A stretch of DNA of 64,000 nt from Candidatus Neomarinimicrobiota bacterium (GTDB lineage: Bacteria > Fidelibacterota > UBA2242 > B5-G15). Positions 1-9,516 of this stretch are shown one piece after another. Location of the stretch: contig JACDNV010000001.1 in NCBI GenBank assembly GCA_017656425.1, positions 266,132-330,131 of the forward strand, written 5' to 3'. The translations under genes and the position numbers were made by a program. Under the pieces are notes generated by a model that ran no database searches, was not told the origin of the DNA, and saw nothing but the letters and a program-made list of their open reading frames with translations. The first letter of the stretch is position 1. Each line of letters opens with the position of its first letter.

Positions 1-1124
1 GAAAAACGAGCACTTCTACCTGTGGGCAATACGTGATTTGTTCCAGCCCAGTAATCACCAATGGGCTCAGGAGTCTCATCTCCAATAAATACAGCTCCAG
101 CATTTTTTATGCGATGCAGTATAGAATCAGCATCCTTTAGATGTAGCTCAAGGTGCTCCGGAGCAATGGCATTGACTATCTCGATAGCTTCCTCCAAACT
201 CTTTACTTTTACAATCGCCCCATTCTCTGTAATTGACCTAGATGCAATCTCTTTTCTTTCAATTTCCTGTAAAAATTTATCAATAGACTTGCAGATTCTC
301 TCAGCATTTTCATTATCTATCGTTACACAAATAGCTTTTGATAATGGATCATGTTCTGCCTGTGATAACATATCTATCGCTATATATTCGGGATTAGCGC
401 TATCATCAGCCATAACAACAACTTCACTAGGTCCCGCAATAGAATCAATTCCAACATATCCAAAGACCTGCCTTTTCGCCTCTGCAACATAAACATTTCC
501 CGGACCCGTTATTTTATCGACAGGTCTTATACTTTCTGTTCCAAATGCCAGAGCAGCGATTGCATGTGCTCCCCCCACAACGTATACTTCTTTAATCTCC
601 AGCATATCAAGAATAGCTGCCACATATTTATTTAACCTGCCTGTTCTGGTATCAGGCGGTGATACTACTACTATTTCTTTAACACCCGCTACCATAGCCG
701 GGACTACATTCATTAAAACAGAAGACGGATAGCTTGCTGTCCCACCCGGTACATATAACCCTGCCCTTTCAACCGGCACCAATCGTTGTCCCATCAAAAT
801 ACCGGAACTTTTTAACTCCCAGCTGGATATATTTTTCAACTCCTGGTGATGAAAATGTTTTATATTTTCATATGCCTGGTGAAACAGATCGAGTTCCTCT
901 TTGGAAACTTTATTCTCCTCGTCAAAGTCATCCTTATCAGCTTTCACACTTTTCCTCTTGATACCATCAAATTTCATAGTGTATCTCAAAAGTGCTTTAT
1001 CACCATTCATCCTAACATCGTTTATAATTTCGCTTACACTACCGGAAACTTCAATTTGTTTTAAACGGTCAAAATAATAATTATCAATAAAGTCTTTTAT
1101 ATTCTCAAAAATTTTTATAGGCAT
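1..1124 (-). CDS. hisD: histidinol dehydrogenase (3' end cut by window edge)
   Basis: Catalyses the last two steps of histidine synthesis (L-histidinol to L-histidine, NAD-dependent, Zn enzyme). Translating minus from the ATG at 1124 gives about 374 residues without a stop, running off position 1; the usual length is about 430, so some 55 C-terminal residues are missing. Family motifs seen: YVPGGTASYPSSVLM, GPGNVYVAEAKR, IAGPSEVVVMAD, LSQAEHDP (Zn/catalytic region) and, near the cut, GAVFIGDETPEPIGDYWAG. Start supported by AGGAGA 6 bases upstream. It begins 10 bases after the hisG stop, so the two are almost certainly one transcript under the leader described at 2040-2179. Identification is firm. 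Confidence 0.95.
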   Translation of the reverse strand, partial: MPIKIFENIKDFIDNYYFDRLKQIEVSGSVSEIINDVRMNGDKALLRYTMKFDGIKRKSVKADKDDFDEENKVSKEELDLFHQAYENIKHFHHQELKNISSWELKSSGILMGQRLVPVERAGLYVPGGTASYPSSVLMNVVPAMVAGVKEIVVVSPPDTRTGRLNKYVAAILDMLEIKEVYVVGGAHAIAALAFGTESIRPVDKITGPGNVYVAEAKRQVFGYVGIDSIAGPSEVVVMADDSANPEYIAIDMLSQAEHDPLSKAICVTIDNENAERICKSIDKFLQEIERKEIASRSITENGAIVKVKSLEEAIEIVNAIAPEHLELHLKDADSILHRIKNAGAVFIGDETPEPIGDYWAGTNHVLPTGRSARF

Positions 1125-1134
1125 AAAAATCTCC

Positions 1135-2004
1135 TTAATATATAACTTTATTCAAAGGATACTCGATAATGTCGGTAGCTCCGTAGTCTTTCAATTGTGG
1201 TATAATTTCTCTAACAACTTTCTCATCTACAATCACTTCAAGAGCTACCCAATCTTTATCAAGTAAAGGAGATATAGTTGGTTCTTTCATTGCAGGTACA
1301 AATTTCTTTATTTCCTCAACTTTATCTTTTCGGATATTGAATTTTAATCCTACTTTTTCCTTTGCCCTTATTGCCCCCTGTAATAGAAGAGCTATGTTAT
1401 CAATTTTCCTTTTTTTCTTTTTATCCATATATGATTCTTTATTAGCAATAAACCTCGTAGTAGATTCAAGGACTGTATCGATTATTCTCAAATTGTTAGC
1501 TCTTAAGGACGATCCAGTTTCTGTCAATTCGACAATAGCATCTACCAATCTTGGGGCTTTCACTTCTGTTGCCCCCCATGAGAATTCTACCTCGGCTTTT
1601 ACACCCTTTTTCTCCAGATATCTCTTTGTAAGATTTACCGCTTCTGTAGCAATTCTTTTGCCATTTAAATCATATACAGACTGAATCGGTGAATCATTCG
1701 GCACAGCAAGCACCCATTTAACAGGAGAGAAACTGCTTTTGGCATATACAAGTTCACATACCTCAACTACATCAGCCCCAGATTCAATTATCCAATCGAG
1801 ACCTGTTAGACCTGCATCAAGAACATTTTTCTCAACGTACTTAGCCATCTCCTGAGCTCTTACAAGTATTGCCTCTATCTCATTATCATCACATACAGGG
1901 AAATAGCTTCTAGCACTTACACGAAACCTAAAACCTGCCAGCCTGAATAATTCAAATGTGCTTTCTTGCAAACTACCTTTTGGCAAACCAAGTCTTAATA
2001 TCAT
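1135..2004 (-). CDS. hisG: ATP phosphoribosyltransferase, long form
   Basis: First, committed step of histidine synthesis: ATP + PRPP to phosphoribosyl-ATP. 289 residues, matching the long HisG form with a C-terminal regulatory (ACT-like, His-binding) domain. N-terminus [13 protein letters not shown] is typical; [15 protein letters not shown] and the phosphate-loop stretch [15 protein letters not shown] are seen; the C-terminal domain ends [23 protein letters not shown]. The frame is open back to 2106, but that extension (34 residues) translates the attenuator hairpins. The ATG at 2004 has GGAGGA about 9 bases upstream, so I chose it. hisD follows after 10 bases. Likely controlled by enzyme feedback and by transcription attenuation in the leader. 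Confidence 0.95.
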   Translation of the reverse strand: MILRLGLPKGSLQESTFELFRLAGFRFRVSARSYFPVCDDNEIEAILVRAQEMAKYVEKNVLDAGLTGLDWIIESGADVVEVCELVYAKSSFSPVKWVLAVPNDSPIQSVYDLNGKRIATEAVNLTKRYLEKKGVKAEVEFSWGATEVKAPRLVDAIVELTETGSSLRANNLRIIDTVLESTTRFIANKESYMDKKKKRKIDNIALLLQGAIRAKEKVGLKFNIRKDKVEEIKKFVPAMKEPTISPLLDKDWVALEVIVDEKVVREIIPQLKDYGATDIIEYPLNKVIY

Positions 2005-2039
2005 AATTATTGTTCCTCCATTTTTTTCTTTCATTGGAA

Positions 2040-2139
2040 TTGAGGACACGGGATAAAAAACCCGGGTCCTCAACTCCCTCACCTGAGAACCCGGGTCTTC
2101 TCTCAAATTAAAAACATCACCCGGAAATTCTCTCAGGTG
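2040..2139 (-). promoter_or_regulatory. his operon attenuator: competing antiterminator hairpins
   Basis: Minus strand. CACCTGAGA (2138-2130) is the exact complement of TCTCAGGTG (2088-2080), and CCGGGT (2124-2119) pairs with ACCCGG (2096-2091). Together they form an antiterminator that uses up the 5' arm of the terminator. The freed 3' arm can then pair downstream: TTGAGGAC (2073-2066) with GTCCTCAA (2047-2040), extended by CGGG/CCCG. The two folds are mutually exclusive. The 5' antiterminator arm lies inside the last codons of the His-rich leader peptide, which is the geometry of classical ribosome-mediated attenuation. The pairing is seen directly; the mechanism is inferred. Confidence 0.8.
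2055..2096 (-). terminator. his leader intrinsic terminator (attenuator)
   Basis: On the minus strand, ACCCGGGTTCTC (2096-2085) pairs with GAGGACCCGGGT (2071-2060), a 12-bp stem with one G-U pair. The loop is 13 bases and six T residues follow immediately (2060-2055). It ends 50 bases before the hisG ATG, so transcription stopping here would prevent hisG/hisD expression. Confidence 0.85.
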
Positions 2140-2179
2140 GGCATTTTAAATGGTAATGTCGATGATATACTAACTTCAT
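2117..2179 (-). CDS. his operon leader peptide (His-rich)
   Basis: A 20-codon frame from ATG 2179 to TGA 2119-2117, too short for normal gene calling. It contains YHRHYHL: three His codons within five (2164-2162, 2158-2156, 2152-2150). Its final codons (CPPERISG) overlap the 5' arm of the antiterminator. A ribosome stalled at the His codons would leave that arm free so the antiterminator forms; a ribosome reaching the stop would cover it and let the terminator form. No strong ribosome-binding site is visible, which is the main weakness. Position, His content and the downstream alternative hairpins together make coincidence unlikely. Confidence 0.8.
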   Translation of the reverse strand: MKLVYHRHYHLKCPPERISG

Positions 2180-2211
2180 AAAAAATATCAATCAAATCTC
2201 AATACGATTTA

Positions 2212-2240
2212 AATATGCCTTAAAATTTTTAATCTTTCAA
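2212..2240 (-). promoter_or_regulatory. possible promoter of the his operon
   Basis: On minus, TTGAAA (2240-2235), a 17-base spacer, then CATATT (2217-2212), about 35 bases before the leader peptide start. The -10 match is poor and the region is so AT-rich that other placements are possible. The rest of 2240-2508 is AT-rich, contains no gene, and must also carry the divergent promoter of the transglycosylase gene. Confidence 0.3.
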
Positions 2241-2508
2241 TGAAATATTTTCCACAAAAAACATCTTAAATTTTTATTGCTTTTACAAAAACAAATTAAA
2301 AAACAAGCCTAATTACATTAAACTTTGCAACTTTGCATTCTTTTATATATATTATAACTGATATTTGATCAATTACAAAATTTTGTGACTTAAATCAAGC
2401 GGCAAAAGTTTTTAATCCCAAAAAGTGATAGAAAACATATTAAAATAAATAAATAAAGTATAAACTTTTATCGGCTGAAAAGTAAAGTGTAATTGAAAAA
2501 CCGAAAAG

Positions 2509-3435
2509 GTGGAAATGAGGAAGAATAAAATAATAATACTTGCCATAAAAATAGTCGTAATAATAGCGATCACTACGCATTTATTGTTAATTAATAGCCA
2601 TGATTCTGTCGGTAGCAGTAGAGGAGAAATACCTCCTGCATATTCAAACTTGATTAATCAGCTAGAAAAGGAAGGTTTCCACAGAGACTTTTTGATTAAT
2701 TTATATTCCGATCCAAGAGTAGAATTCTATGAACAATCGATTTATAAAAATATTATCGATAATGTCTCTAGCTATGTTTCAGATATATATAGAGAAAAAG
2801 TTCAAATATATGATATTGACGATTTTATACGTGAATACGATGATTATCTAAAAGCTGCTGAAGAAAGGTTTAATGTTGAAAAAGAAACAATCGTAGCAAT
2901 ACTTTTCACAGAGACGAAACTCGGGAAAATAATCGGCAAATATCCTGTTTTCAACGTTCTCAGCTCATTAGCCGTAGCAAGTGAGCCTAAAAATCTACAA
3001 AAGATAGAACACTACGTAAACATAAAATACCATTATTATGACTATGACACTAGACAACAAGTAATAAGAAAGTTAAAAGAAAGAGCAATAGAACGTAGCA
3101 ATTGGGCGAAAAGCGAGCTTGTCTCTCTTCTGAAACTTCATTTAACAACAAAAATTGATGCCCTTTCTCTAGTGGGCTCATATGCTGGGGCGTTTGGTTT
3201 ACCTCAATTTATGCCATCAAGTATGATAAAATATGGAGTTGATGGTGATAATGACGGAGATATAGACCTATATTCCTACCCCGATGCTATCATGAGCGTA
3301 GCAAATTTCCTAAGTAATTCCGGGTGGAGCAAACATCACGTCAACAAAAGGAGAGCCTTGCTCAGATATAACTACAGCAGCAGATACGTCAGACGCGTTC
3401 TTAACCTCGCTTCTTTATTAAACAAAAGATATTAA
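2509..3435 (+). CDS. MltB-like lytic murein transglycosylase
   Basis: Cleaves the MurNAc-GlcNAc bond of peptidoglycan, forming anhydro-MurNAc; likely periplasmic. A hydrophobic N-terminal segment (about residues 6-30) is a signal or anchor. The MltB/SLT_2 fold is shown by AILFTETKLGKIIGKYPVFN (catalytic Glu in TETKLG, about residue 131) and the substrate-groove motif GSYAGAFGLPQFMPSS, followed by DGDNDGDIDLYSYPDAIMSVANFL, all characteristic. At 308 residues it is close to the minimal catalytic module; no C-terminal peptidoglycan-binding domain is present. Start is GTG 2509 or ATG 2515; the AGGTGG at 2507-2512 is close to both. It stands alone, divergent from his and convergent with the next gene. 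Confidence 0.85.
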   Translation: MEMRKNKIIILAIKIVVIIAITTHLLLINSHDSVGSSRGEIPPAYSNLINQLEKEGFHRDFLINLYSDPRVEFYEQSIYKNIIDNVSSYVSDIYREKVQIYDIDDFIREYDDYLKAAEERFNVEKETIVAILFTETKLGKIIGKYPVFNVLSSLAVASEPKNLQKIEHYVNIKYHYYDYDTRQQVIRKLKERAIERSNWAKSELVSLLKLHLTTKIDALSLVGSYAGAFGLPQFMPSSMIKYGVDGDNDGDIDLYSYPDAIMSVANFLSNSGWSKHHVNKRRALLRYNYSSRYVRRVLNLASLLNKRY

Positions 3436-3441
3436 TAAATA

Positions 3442-4464
3442 CTATAAAATAATGCTTTTGCAAGGGAACTTCAAAATCAGTGTATTTGCCCTGTTATTGT
3501 TTTGGTATGTGTACTCAACTTCATATTTGGACATTAATCCACTCAGTCCCTCTAATGACCAGTCCAGATTAAAATGTTTTTTTGTATATTCACAAAAGGA
3601 GAGATTTTTTACTGACTTATCAATATTATCTGAGATTATTCTTGATAGATCCCTCCCATTACTTTCAAATTTAATCAATACCTTACCATCTTCATAACCA
3701 GTTTCGATTTTTAATTTTTTAGAACTAATTCCTTCCATACTCTTAACAACGATATAAAAAAATGCCAGGAATATCTGGGAAAGGTCTATAAATCTACCGA
3801 ATATAACTTTTGGTACAATTTTTAAACTCAGTTCTTTTTCTATCTCATGTTTAATATAAGAATTGGCATTTAGATATTCCATATTCGTAACAATGAGTTT
3901 ATTTATATCAATGGAGTCAAAATCTTCATTCCTTTCTTTAATACTTTTATGACTTATATTTTCCAATATTCTCTGTATCTTCCTTAACTCAGCAATGATC
4001 TCATTAGTCCCCTCTGATTCAATACCTTTCATTTTAAACATTTGCAACTTATTTAAAGCAACCGTAAGTGGGCTACTAAGATTATGGACTATACCAGGAA
4101 TACTCAGCCCCATATAAGCATAGCTTCTTGTAATTCTTGTAATATTGTAATACATGTCAACAATTGATATTACAATTTGGTCATCCAATAGAAAAGAATT
4201 CAATGCAATTGGGAAGTTAATATTACCCCCAGGAAAGTATAATACCTGTTCTATGTCTTTTCCTGACCTAACTTTTTCTATATGCTCTAATAATAAATGT
4301 ACAACATTTTCATCATCAATTAGATCCTTAACAGTTCCTTCTGTATCTTTAAAAGCCAAAAAGTCTTTTACATCATCAGAAACGTGAATAACCTCATCTT
4401 CTTTAAATACTATAGTTGACATATGTAACCTATCTAATACCTTCCCTAATTCAGATAAATCCAT
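3442..4464 (-). CDS. soluble PAS/HisKA-like sensor with degenerate ATPase domain
   Basis: 340 residues, no membrane segment. Residues about 1-110 look like a PAS-type sensor. Residues 124-170 hold an H-box, IVHNLSSPLTVALNK (phospho-accepting His candidate in HNLSSPL), followed by a helix with DFDSIDINKLI, as in HisKA dimerisation domains. In the region where a HATPase domain should follow, the N-box is not recognisable (AFFYIVVKSMEGI) and there are no DxGxG or GxGxG boxes. So this may be a non-catalytic histidine phosphotransfer or pseudokinase protein. No response regulator is next to it. It follows rho by about 100 bases on the same strand. The kinase relationship is reasonably clear, the function is not. 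Confidence 0.55.
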   Translation of the reverse strand: MDLSELGKVLDRLHMSTIVFKEDEVIHVSDDVKDFLAFKDTEGTVKDLIDDENVVHLLLEHIEKVRSGKDIEQVLYFPGGNINFPIALNSFLLDDQIVISIVDMYYNITRITRSYAYMGLSIPGIVHNLSSPLTVALNKLQMFKMKGIESEGTNEIIAELRKIQRILENISHKSIKERNEDFDSIDINKLIVTNMEYLNANSYIKHEIEKELSLKIVPKVIFGRFIDLSQIFLAFFYIVVKSMEGISSKKLKIETGYEDGKVLIKFESNGRDLSRIISDNIDKSVKNLSFCEYTKKHFNLDWSLEGLSGLMSKYEVEYTYQNNNRANTLILKFPCKSIIL

Positions 4465-4562
4465 TAATACTATGCGCCTGTCAATAATAATATTTTAATA
4501 AACTAATTTCCATCTATTGTAAAAATAAATCAATACTAAGGATATTTTCAAATAAAATTAAC

Positions 4563-5822
4563 CTACTGATTCATTGTCTTTAAAAATTCTCTGTTATTTT
4601 TTGTTTTTTTCATCTTATCAATTAAAAATTCCATTGCTTCTATAGGATTCATTTCATTTAATAATTTTCTCAATATCCAGACCCTCTGTAGTTCCATCTG
4701 AGACAACAATAACTCCTCTTTTCTGGTTCCTGATCTGTTTATATCTATCGATGGGAATATCCTTCTGTCACTTAGTCTTCTATCGAGAACCAATTCCATA
4801 TTACCTGTACCTTTAAATTCCTCAAATATTACATCATCCATTCTACTTCCTGTATCAATCAAGGCGGTAGCAATAATTGTTAAGCTTCCTCCCTCCTCAA
4901 TATTACGAGCGGAGCCAAAAAACCTCTTGGGTTTATGTAATGCATTCGCATCAATACCTCCTGACAAAATTTTCCCACTATGAGGAACCACAGCATTATG
5001 TGCTCTGGCAAGTCGGGTAATACTATCGAGTAGAATCACCACATCAAACTTTAACTCAACCATTCGTTTTGCTTTCTGTAATACCATCTCAGCTACCTGT
5101 ACATGCCTCTCTGGTGGTTCATCAAAAGTTGAACTAACCACCTCTGCTTTAACGGACCTTTCCATATCGGTAACTTCTTCCGGTCTTTCATCGATTAGTA
5201 ATACAATTAATATTATTTCTGGATGATTAGCAGTTATACTATTTGCAATATGCTGTAACAGCGTTGTTTTACCCGTCTTTGGCTGTGCTACAATTAGCCC
5301 CCTTTGCCCTTTCCCAATTGGACACAACAAATCCATAATTCTCATCGATATATTATCAGAGTCCATCTCCAATCTGATTCTTTCCATCGGATATAATGGT
5401 GTCAGATTATCAAAAGGAATTTTATTTTTTACCAATTCAGGATCCATCCAATTAACAGCCTCAACTTTTAAAAGAGCAAAAAACTTTTCATTATCCTTTG
5501 GTGGTCTTATTTCACCAGATACTATATGCCCAGTCTGAAGATTAAATCTTTTAATCTGTGAAGGAGAAATATATATATCATCGGGGCCAGGTAAATAACT
5601 CTGCTTCTCCGAGCGAAGAAAACCATACCCTTCATCAGTAACTTCAAGAATGCCAGTAGCAAAAAGTCGACCTTCATTTGAGGCTTTTGCCTGCAGTATT
5701 TTTAACGCAAGTTCATGTCTGTTTACCTCATCGGAACCATTAACACCAAATTTTCTAGCAAGCTCGATCAGTTCACGTGTTTTCATCAAATTCAATTTAT
5801 TGATGGTAATTTCTTCTTCCAT
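4563..5822 (-). CDS. rho: transcription termination factor Rho
   Basis: Hexameric RNA-dependent ATPase that ends transcription. 419 residues, full length. Rho N-terminal helical domain ([15 protein letters not shown]), cold-shock-like RNA-binding domain ([32 protein letters not shown]), and ATPase core with Walker [17 protein letters not shown] (about residues 173-188), [14 protein letters not shown], Walker B region [16 protein letters not shown], and the [21 protein letters not shown] segment carrying the Q/R loops. Sits between folC and the sensor gene on the same strand with a 52-base gap to folC. Identification is firm. Confidence 0.97.
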   Translation of the reverse strand: MEEEITINKLNLMKTRELIELARKFGVNGSDEVNRHELALKILQAKASNEGRLFATGILEVTDEGYGFLRSEKQSYLPGPDDIYISPSQIKRFNLQTGHIVSGEIRPPKDNEKFFALLKVEAVNWMDPELVKNKIPFDNLTPLYPMERIRLEMDSDNISMRIMDLLCPIGKGQRGLIVAQPKTGKTTLLQHIANSITANHPEIILIVLLIDERPEEVTDMERSVKAEVVSSTFDEPPERHVQVAEMVLQKAKRMVELKFDVVILLDSITRLARAHNAVVPHSGKILSGGIDANALHKPKRFFGSARNIEEGGSLTIIATALIDTGSRMDDVIFEEFKGTGNMELVLDRRLSDRRIFPSIDINRSGTRKEELLLSQMELQRVWILRKLLNEMNPIEAMEFLIDKMKKTKNNREFLKTMNQ

Positions 5823-5874
5823 TCTATTCCACTCTCCCCTTTTTTACTTAAATTAGTTTAAAAATGCAAAAAGA

Positions 5875-7158
5875 TTAGTTATTCTTTGCGTTTGCCCGGA
5901 TTGCACTATATACATCATTCGCTATATAGTGACTTCCCGTAATTAATAAAACTCGCTCATCTCTTATTGAAAGACTTCTTAAAAATGCCCCTATATTCTT
6001 CAATTCAGAAATTCCAGCTGTAAAATTCAATAAACGTTCTAATCTAGGTTTGAGTTCATTAAAAGTATAAAATCCATTAAAATTCGATATAATATATACA
6101 TTACCATTCACTTTTACAAGTCTTTTAAGTATGAGGTCTATATTTTTTGTTTTTTTTACAGCCATGATAATGTCAATCTTTTTGTCAGGGAAAACTTCTT
6201 TAAGTGTGTTAAGGACACTGTCAAAACCTGATTCATTGTGAGCAACATCATAATATATAAGAGGATTTTTATTTAATAACTCAAGCCTAGCTTTCCAGTT
6301 TATTTCCTCCATCCCTTTTTTTAATATATCTTCATTAAATTCACAAAAACCATTTCTAGAAAGGCTTTCTAAGGCAGCTAAGGAAGCTTTAAGATTATCC
6401 ACTTGATGTTTACCAATTAAAGGGAATTTCACACTTTTCACATTTTTATTATCGGTTATTATATCGACAACTTGAAATGAAGGCTCAATTTTACAGACCT
6501 TTACTTTTATAATATCCGGAGCATAAACATATTTAAAATTACTTTCCTTACATTTTTTAATGAAATAACTTTTTATCCGTGGGTGCTGTCTTGAAAATAC
6601 AACATTCACACCACTCTTGACTATTCCAAATTTTTCCATCGCTATATTGAGAAGTTTGTCACCCAGATACTCCTGATGGTCCCTTGAAATGCTTGTTATT
6701 ATAGAAACTATAGGATTGACTACATTCGTAGCATCCCATCTGCCTCCCATTCCAACTTCAATTACCGCAACATCAATATTATTTTCAGCAAAATACTTAA
6801 AAGCCAAAGCCGTTGTGACCTCAAAAAAACTGGCATCAATCCTCTCGACCTTATTCTTAATGGAATTTATGAAGTCGATAATATAACTATCTCCAATCAT
6901 CTTGTTGCCAACCACTATTCTCTCATTAAATCTTAATAGATGAGGAGAGGTATAACGCCCCGTTTTGTATCCAGCTTCCTTTAAGACACTATGCAGTATA
7001 GCACAGACACTCCCTTTCCCATTTGTTCCAGCAACATGGATTGAATGAAATTTCCTTTCAGGATTCCCAAGATAATCAAGTAGTTTTCTAATCCTGTCGA
7101 GACCGGGTTTAATTACCTCTGGTCTCAGGTTAAATAGATATTGAATTGTTTTGTCCAT
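5875..7158 (-). CDS. folC: folylpolyglutamate synthase / dihydrofolate synthase
   Basis: Mur-ligase-family enzyme adding L-Glu to dihydropteroate or folates with ATP. 427 residues, normal length. ATP-binding loop VAGTNGKGSVCA near residue 43-54, substrate motifs RYTSPHLLRFNERI and IEVGMGGRWDATN, Mur-ligase central motif SISRDHQEYLG, GKHQVDNLKASLAALE, and YYDVAHNESGF at the start of the C-terminal domain. Begins 16 bases after the murI stop and ends 52 bases before rho. Whether it does the DHFS step, the FPGS step or both cannot be read from sequence. Confidence 0.93.
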   Translation of the reverse strand: MDKTIQYLFNLRPEVIKPGLDRIRKLLDYLGNPERKFHSIHVAGTNGKGSVCAILHSVLKEAGYKTGRYTSPHLLRFNERIVVGNKMIGDSYIIDFINSIKNKVERIDASFFEVTTALAFKYFAENNIDVAVIEVGMGGRWDATNVVNPIVSIITSISRDHQEYLGDKLLNIAMEKFGIVKSGVNVVFSRQHPRIKSYFIKKCKESNFKYVYAPDIIKVKVCKIEPSFQVVDIITDNKNVKSVKFPLIGKHQVDNLKASLAALESLSRNGFCEFNEDILKKGMEEINWKARLELLNKNPLIYYDVAHNESGFDSVLNTLKEVFPDKKIDIIMAVKKTKNIDLILKRLVKVNGNVYIISNFNGFYTFNELKPRLERLLNFTAGISELKNIGAFLRSLSIRDERVLLITGSHYIANDVYSAIRANAKNN

Positions 7159-7174
7159 AATTGATTTAAAACGA

Positions 7175-7984
7175 TTATTCCAAAAAGACCTTTTCTATAT
7201 TTTTTAATCTCTGTCCCATGAAAAAACTAGCAATCTCTTCAAATTTTTGTGGATAATCCGATACAAAAAATCTATCTTCGATTTCTAAATCTTTATCATG
7301 ATCCGCCAGCAGATTGATTTTTTTGAAAATTCTATACACTTCATTAGCTACCTCAATAGAAGAATCAATAATAATTACTTTACTATCGAAGTAATTTTTA
7401 ATAGAATCCTTTAATAGCGGATAATGAGTGCATCCAAGTATTAAGGTATCAATTTTACCTTTTAGTGAGCTTAAATAATAATCTATTACACTGTCAACAA
7501 TAGCACCATTTAACAATCCTTCTTCAATCAGAGGAACAAACAATGGGCAAGCCTTCTGTATTACCTTAATATCAGGTTTCAAATTGTTCAACATCAATTT
7601 GTAAGTATCAGAATTCATTGTTGCAATCGTACCAATTACTCCTATAGTACCTTCTTTTGTCACTTCAACTGCCTTTTTGCATGCTGGCTCAACCACCCCT
7701 ATTACCGGTACATTACATTTTAGCTTTAACTCTTCAAGGGCTATGCTCGATGAAGTGTTACAAGCTACAACAATAAATTTTACTCCGTTGTCCTCAAGAA
7801 ATTGTGATATTTGCAATGAATATCTGATTACAGTTTCACTGCTCTTTGAACCATAAGGCACCCTCGCTGTATCACCAAAATAAACTATTTTCTCATATGG
7901 CAATATCTTTTTTATTTGTTTTACAACTGTTAACCCACCAAGTCCTGAATCAAAAATGCCAATAGGTCTATTGTTATCTACCAC
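7175..7984 (-). CDS. murI: glutamate racemase
   Basis: Supplies D-glutamate for peptidoglycan. Motifs: PIGIFDSGLGGLTVVK with catalytic-pocket Asp/Ser, VVACNTSSSIALEE (first catalytic Cys), LILGCTHYPLLKD (second catalytic Cys). The open frame reaches an ATG at 8020, but that would overlap the amidase gene by 47 bases and add about 12 residues before the conserved start. GTG at 7984 has GAGG about 10 bases upstream, gives VDNNRPIGIFDSG and reduces the overlap to 11 bases, so I prefer it; ATG 8020 cannot be excluded. Placed between an amidase and folC in a long minus-strand cell-envelope cluster. Confidence 0.93.
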   Translation of the reverse strand: MVDNNRPIGIFDSGLGGLTVVKQIKKILPYEKIVYFGDTARVPYGSKSSETVIRYSLQISQFLEDNGVKFIVVACNTSSSIALEELKLKCNVPVIGVVEPACKKAVEVTKEGTIGVIGTIATMNSDTYKLMLNNLKPDIKVIQKACPLFVPLIEEGLLNGAIVDSVIDYYLSSLKGKIDTLILGCTHYPLLKDSIKNYFDSKVIIIDSSIEVANEVYRIFKKINLLADHDKDLEIEDRFFVSDYPQKFEEIASFFMGQRLKNIEKVFLE

Positions 7985-9512
7985 CAACAATTTCCTCTTC
8001 ACATACTTTCTTGAATTCAATTATACTCTCACATAGAGTCTCAGCTATCATCTGTCTGTATTTGGAACTATTTAATTTCTTTTCATCAGCTGGATTTGTC
8101 ATATATCCGATCTCACATAAAAGGCTCGGCATTGATGCGCCTATTAATACATAGAATCCCGCTTGCTTTACACCTCTATTTTTAAAGGGAACCTTCTCTT
8201 CAAAATTCTCTGAAACTATTTCAGCCAACCTTTCACTATCCTTCATATAAGCAGACAGCACCATATTAGCGAGAATGTTTGTTATGTCATCATAGCCCTT
8301 ATATTTTTCCTGATCTTCCTTTGACTCGAGTCTAATTACAGAATTTTCCTTTTCTGCCACCGCAATTGCATCCTCGCTTTTACCAGGTCTTAAAAGATAA
8401 AATTCAATACCAGATACACGACTACTTTTGCGAGAAGCATTAACATGTAAACTTATAAATAACTTCCCATTCTCATTATTGGCTATCTGGGTTCTTTTCC
8501 ATAGTGGTAGAAATACATCTTTCTTTCGTGTATAAACAACGCGTATCCCCTTTTTTTCAAGCAGTCTACCCAGTCTCAACGCAATATCAAGAACAATATC
8601 TTTCTCATTTAATCTATATCGTCTCCTGGGAGTACCTACATCCTTACCCCCATGTCCAGGATCCAGAACAACAGTGTCGATGTACCAAGAGCTTTTTGCC
8701 CTCTCTATTTTCTCTTTGATAACATTACTATCTGGGAAAAACAGAGAGGCAAGTATTTTACCTGTAGTATAATCATAATGAACATCAGAGGATATGAAAT
8801 TCTTATTAAAATTAAAGATAATTTGTACTGACTCCCCTAATTGCAGAACTTTTATCCCTTCTATATAGACAGATTCATTTATAAATGGAATATTATTCGA
8901 ATCAACTCTAGCACCATATATAGTCAGATAAAATTGTTGGTTATTATTCCTGAAATAATATGAAAAATCTTTATCTGAAAAAGGTTTATCAGCATCTATT
9001 ATTACAACCAAACCATTGACCTTATCGGTGGCCTTTATTTTACTTATATTCCCAAGGACAAGAGTAGACGGCTTAAATAACCTGGATTTTCTATATATCG
9101 ATACCTCAATGTTATCTTTATTAATCCTGAAGGACAGATTTGGGAAACCTGATATTTTTAATGCGTTCAAGAACCTACTGGCTGGAGCATATATATCGTT
9201 TCCAACTAATAACACTGGATATTTAATATTCACTACATCTGTACCGATAACAAGGAAAGAACTATTTATTGTAAACTTTATTATCTTTTTATCAATGAAT
9301 ATAAGCAACTTACCATTCTCAGGCCGATAATATGTCCTTGCACCAATCTTCTTCGTAAAATCATTCAACGATACGTATGAAATAGTATCATATTTTGCAA
9401 TACGGACTCTGAAATTTTTATTAAGCTCAGGGAAATTAACACTCATATAGCTGGAAAAGGCTATATTAGCCAGCAAAACTATCAATCCAGATACTCTCAA
9501 AAAGTTTTTCAT
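7974..9512 (-). CDS. N-acetylmuramoyl-L-alanine amidase (AMIN-like + Amidase_3)
   Basis: Splits the amide bond between MurNAc and the stem peptide, typically at division. Starting at ATG 9512 gives 512 residues with a signal peptide (MKNFLRVSGLIVLLANIAFSS); the upstream frame extension belongs to the overlapping gene. The N-terminal part has copper-amine-oxidase-N-like and AMIN-like beta domains. The C-terminal Amidase_3 domain shows VVLDPGHGGKDVGTP (Zn-binding His), EKDIVLDIALRLGRLLEKKG, LFISLHVNAS (Zn His), and LCEIGYMTNPADEKKL (catalytic Glu). It starts 4 bases after the preceding stop and overlaps murI by 11 bases. Confidence 0.9.
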   Translation of the reverse strand: MKNFLRVSGLIVLLANIAFSSYMSVNFPELNKNFRVRIAKYDTISYVSLNDFTKKIGARTYYRPENGKLLIFIDKKIIKFTINSSFLVIGTDVVNIKYPVLLVGNDIYAPASRFLNALKISGFPNLSFRINKDNIEVSIYRKSRLFKPSTLVLGNISKIKATDKVNGLVVIIDADKPFSDKDFSYYFRNNNQQFYLTIYGARVDSNNIPFINESVYIEGIKVLQLGESVQIIFNFNKNFISSDVHYDYTTGKILASLFFPDSNVIKEKIERAKSSWYIDTVVLDPGHGGKDVGTPRRRYRLNEKDIVLDIALRLGRLLEKKGIRVVYTRKKDVFLPLWKRTQIANNENGKLFISLHVNASRKSSRVSGIEFYLLRPGKSEDAIAVAEKENSVIRLESKEDQEKYKGYDDITNILANMVLSAYMKDSERLAEIVSENFEEKVPFKNRGVKQAGFYVLIGASMPSLLCEIGYMTNPADEKKLNSSKYRQMIAETLCESIIEFKKVCEEEIVGGR

Positions 9513-9516
9513 TTTA

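Noticed and set aside
2005..2106. N-terminal extension of HisG (frame open to 2106)
   Set aside because: It translates the attenuator hairpins; family proteins start at [11 protein letters not shown], and the ATG at 2004 has a proper ribosome-binding site.
2040..2180. T-box riboswitch upstream of hisG
   Set aside because: No T-box consensus bulge sequence; the His-codon leader and competing hairpins explain the region better.
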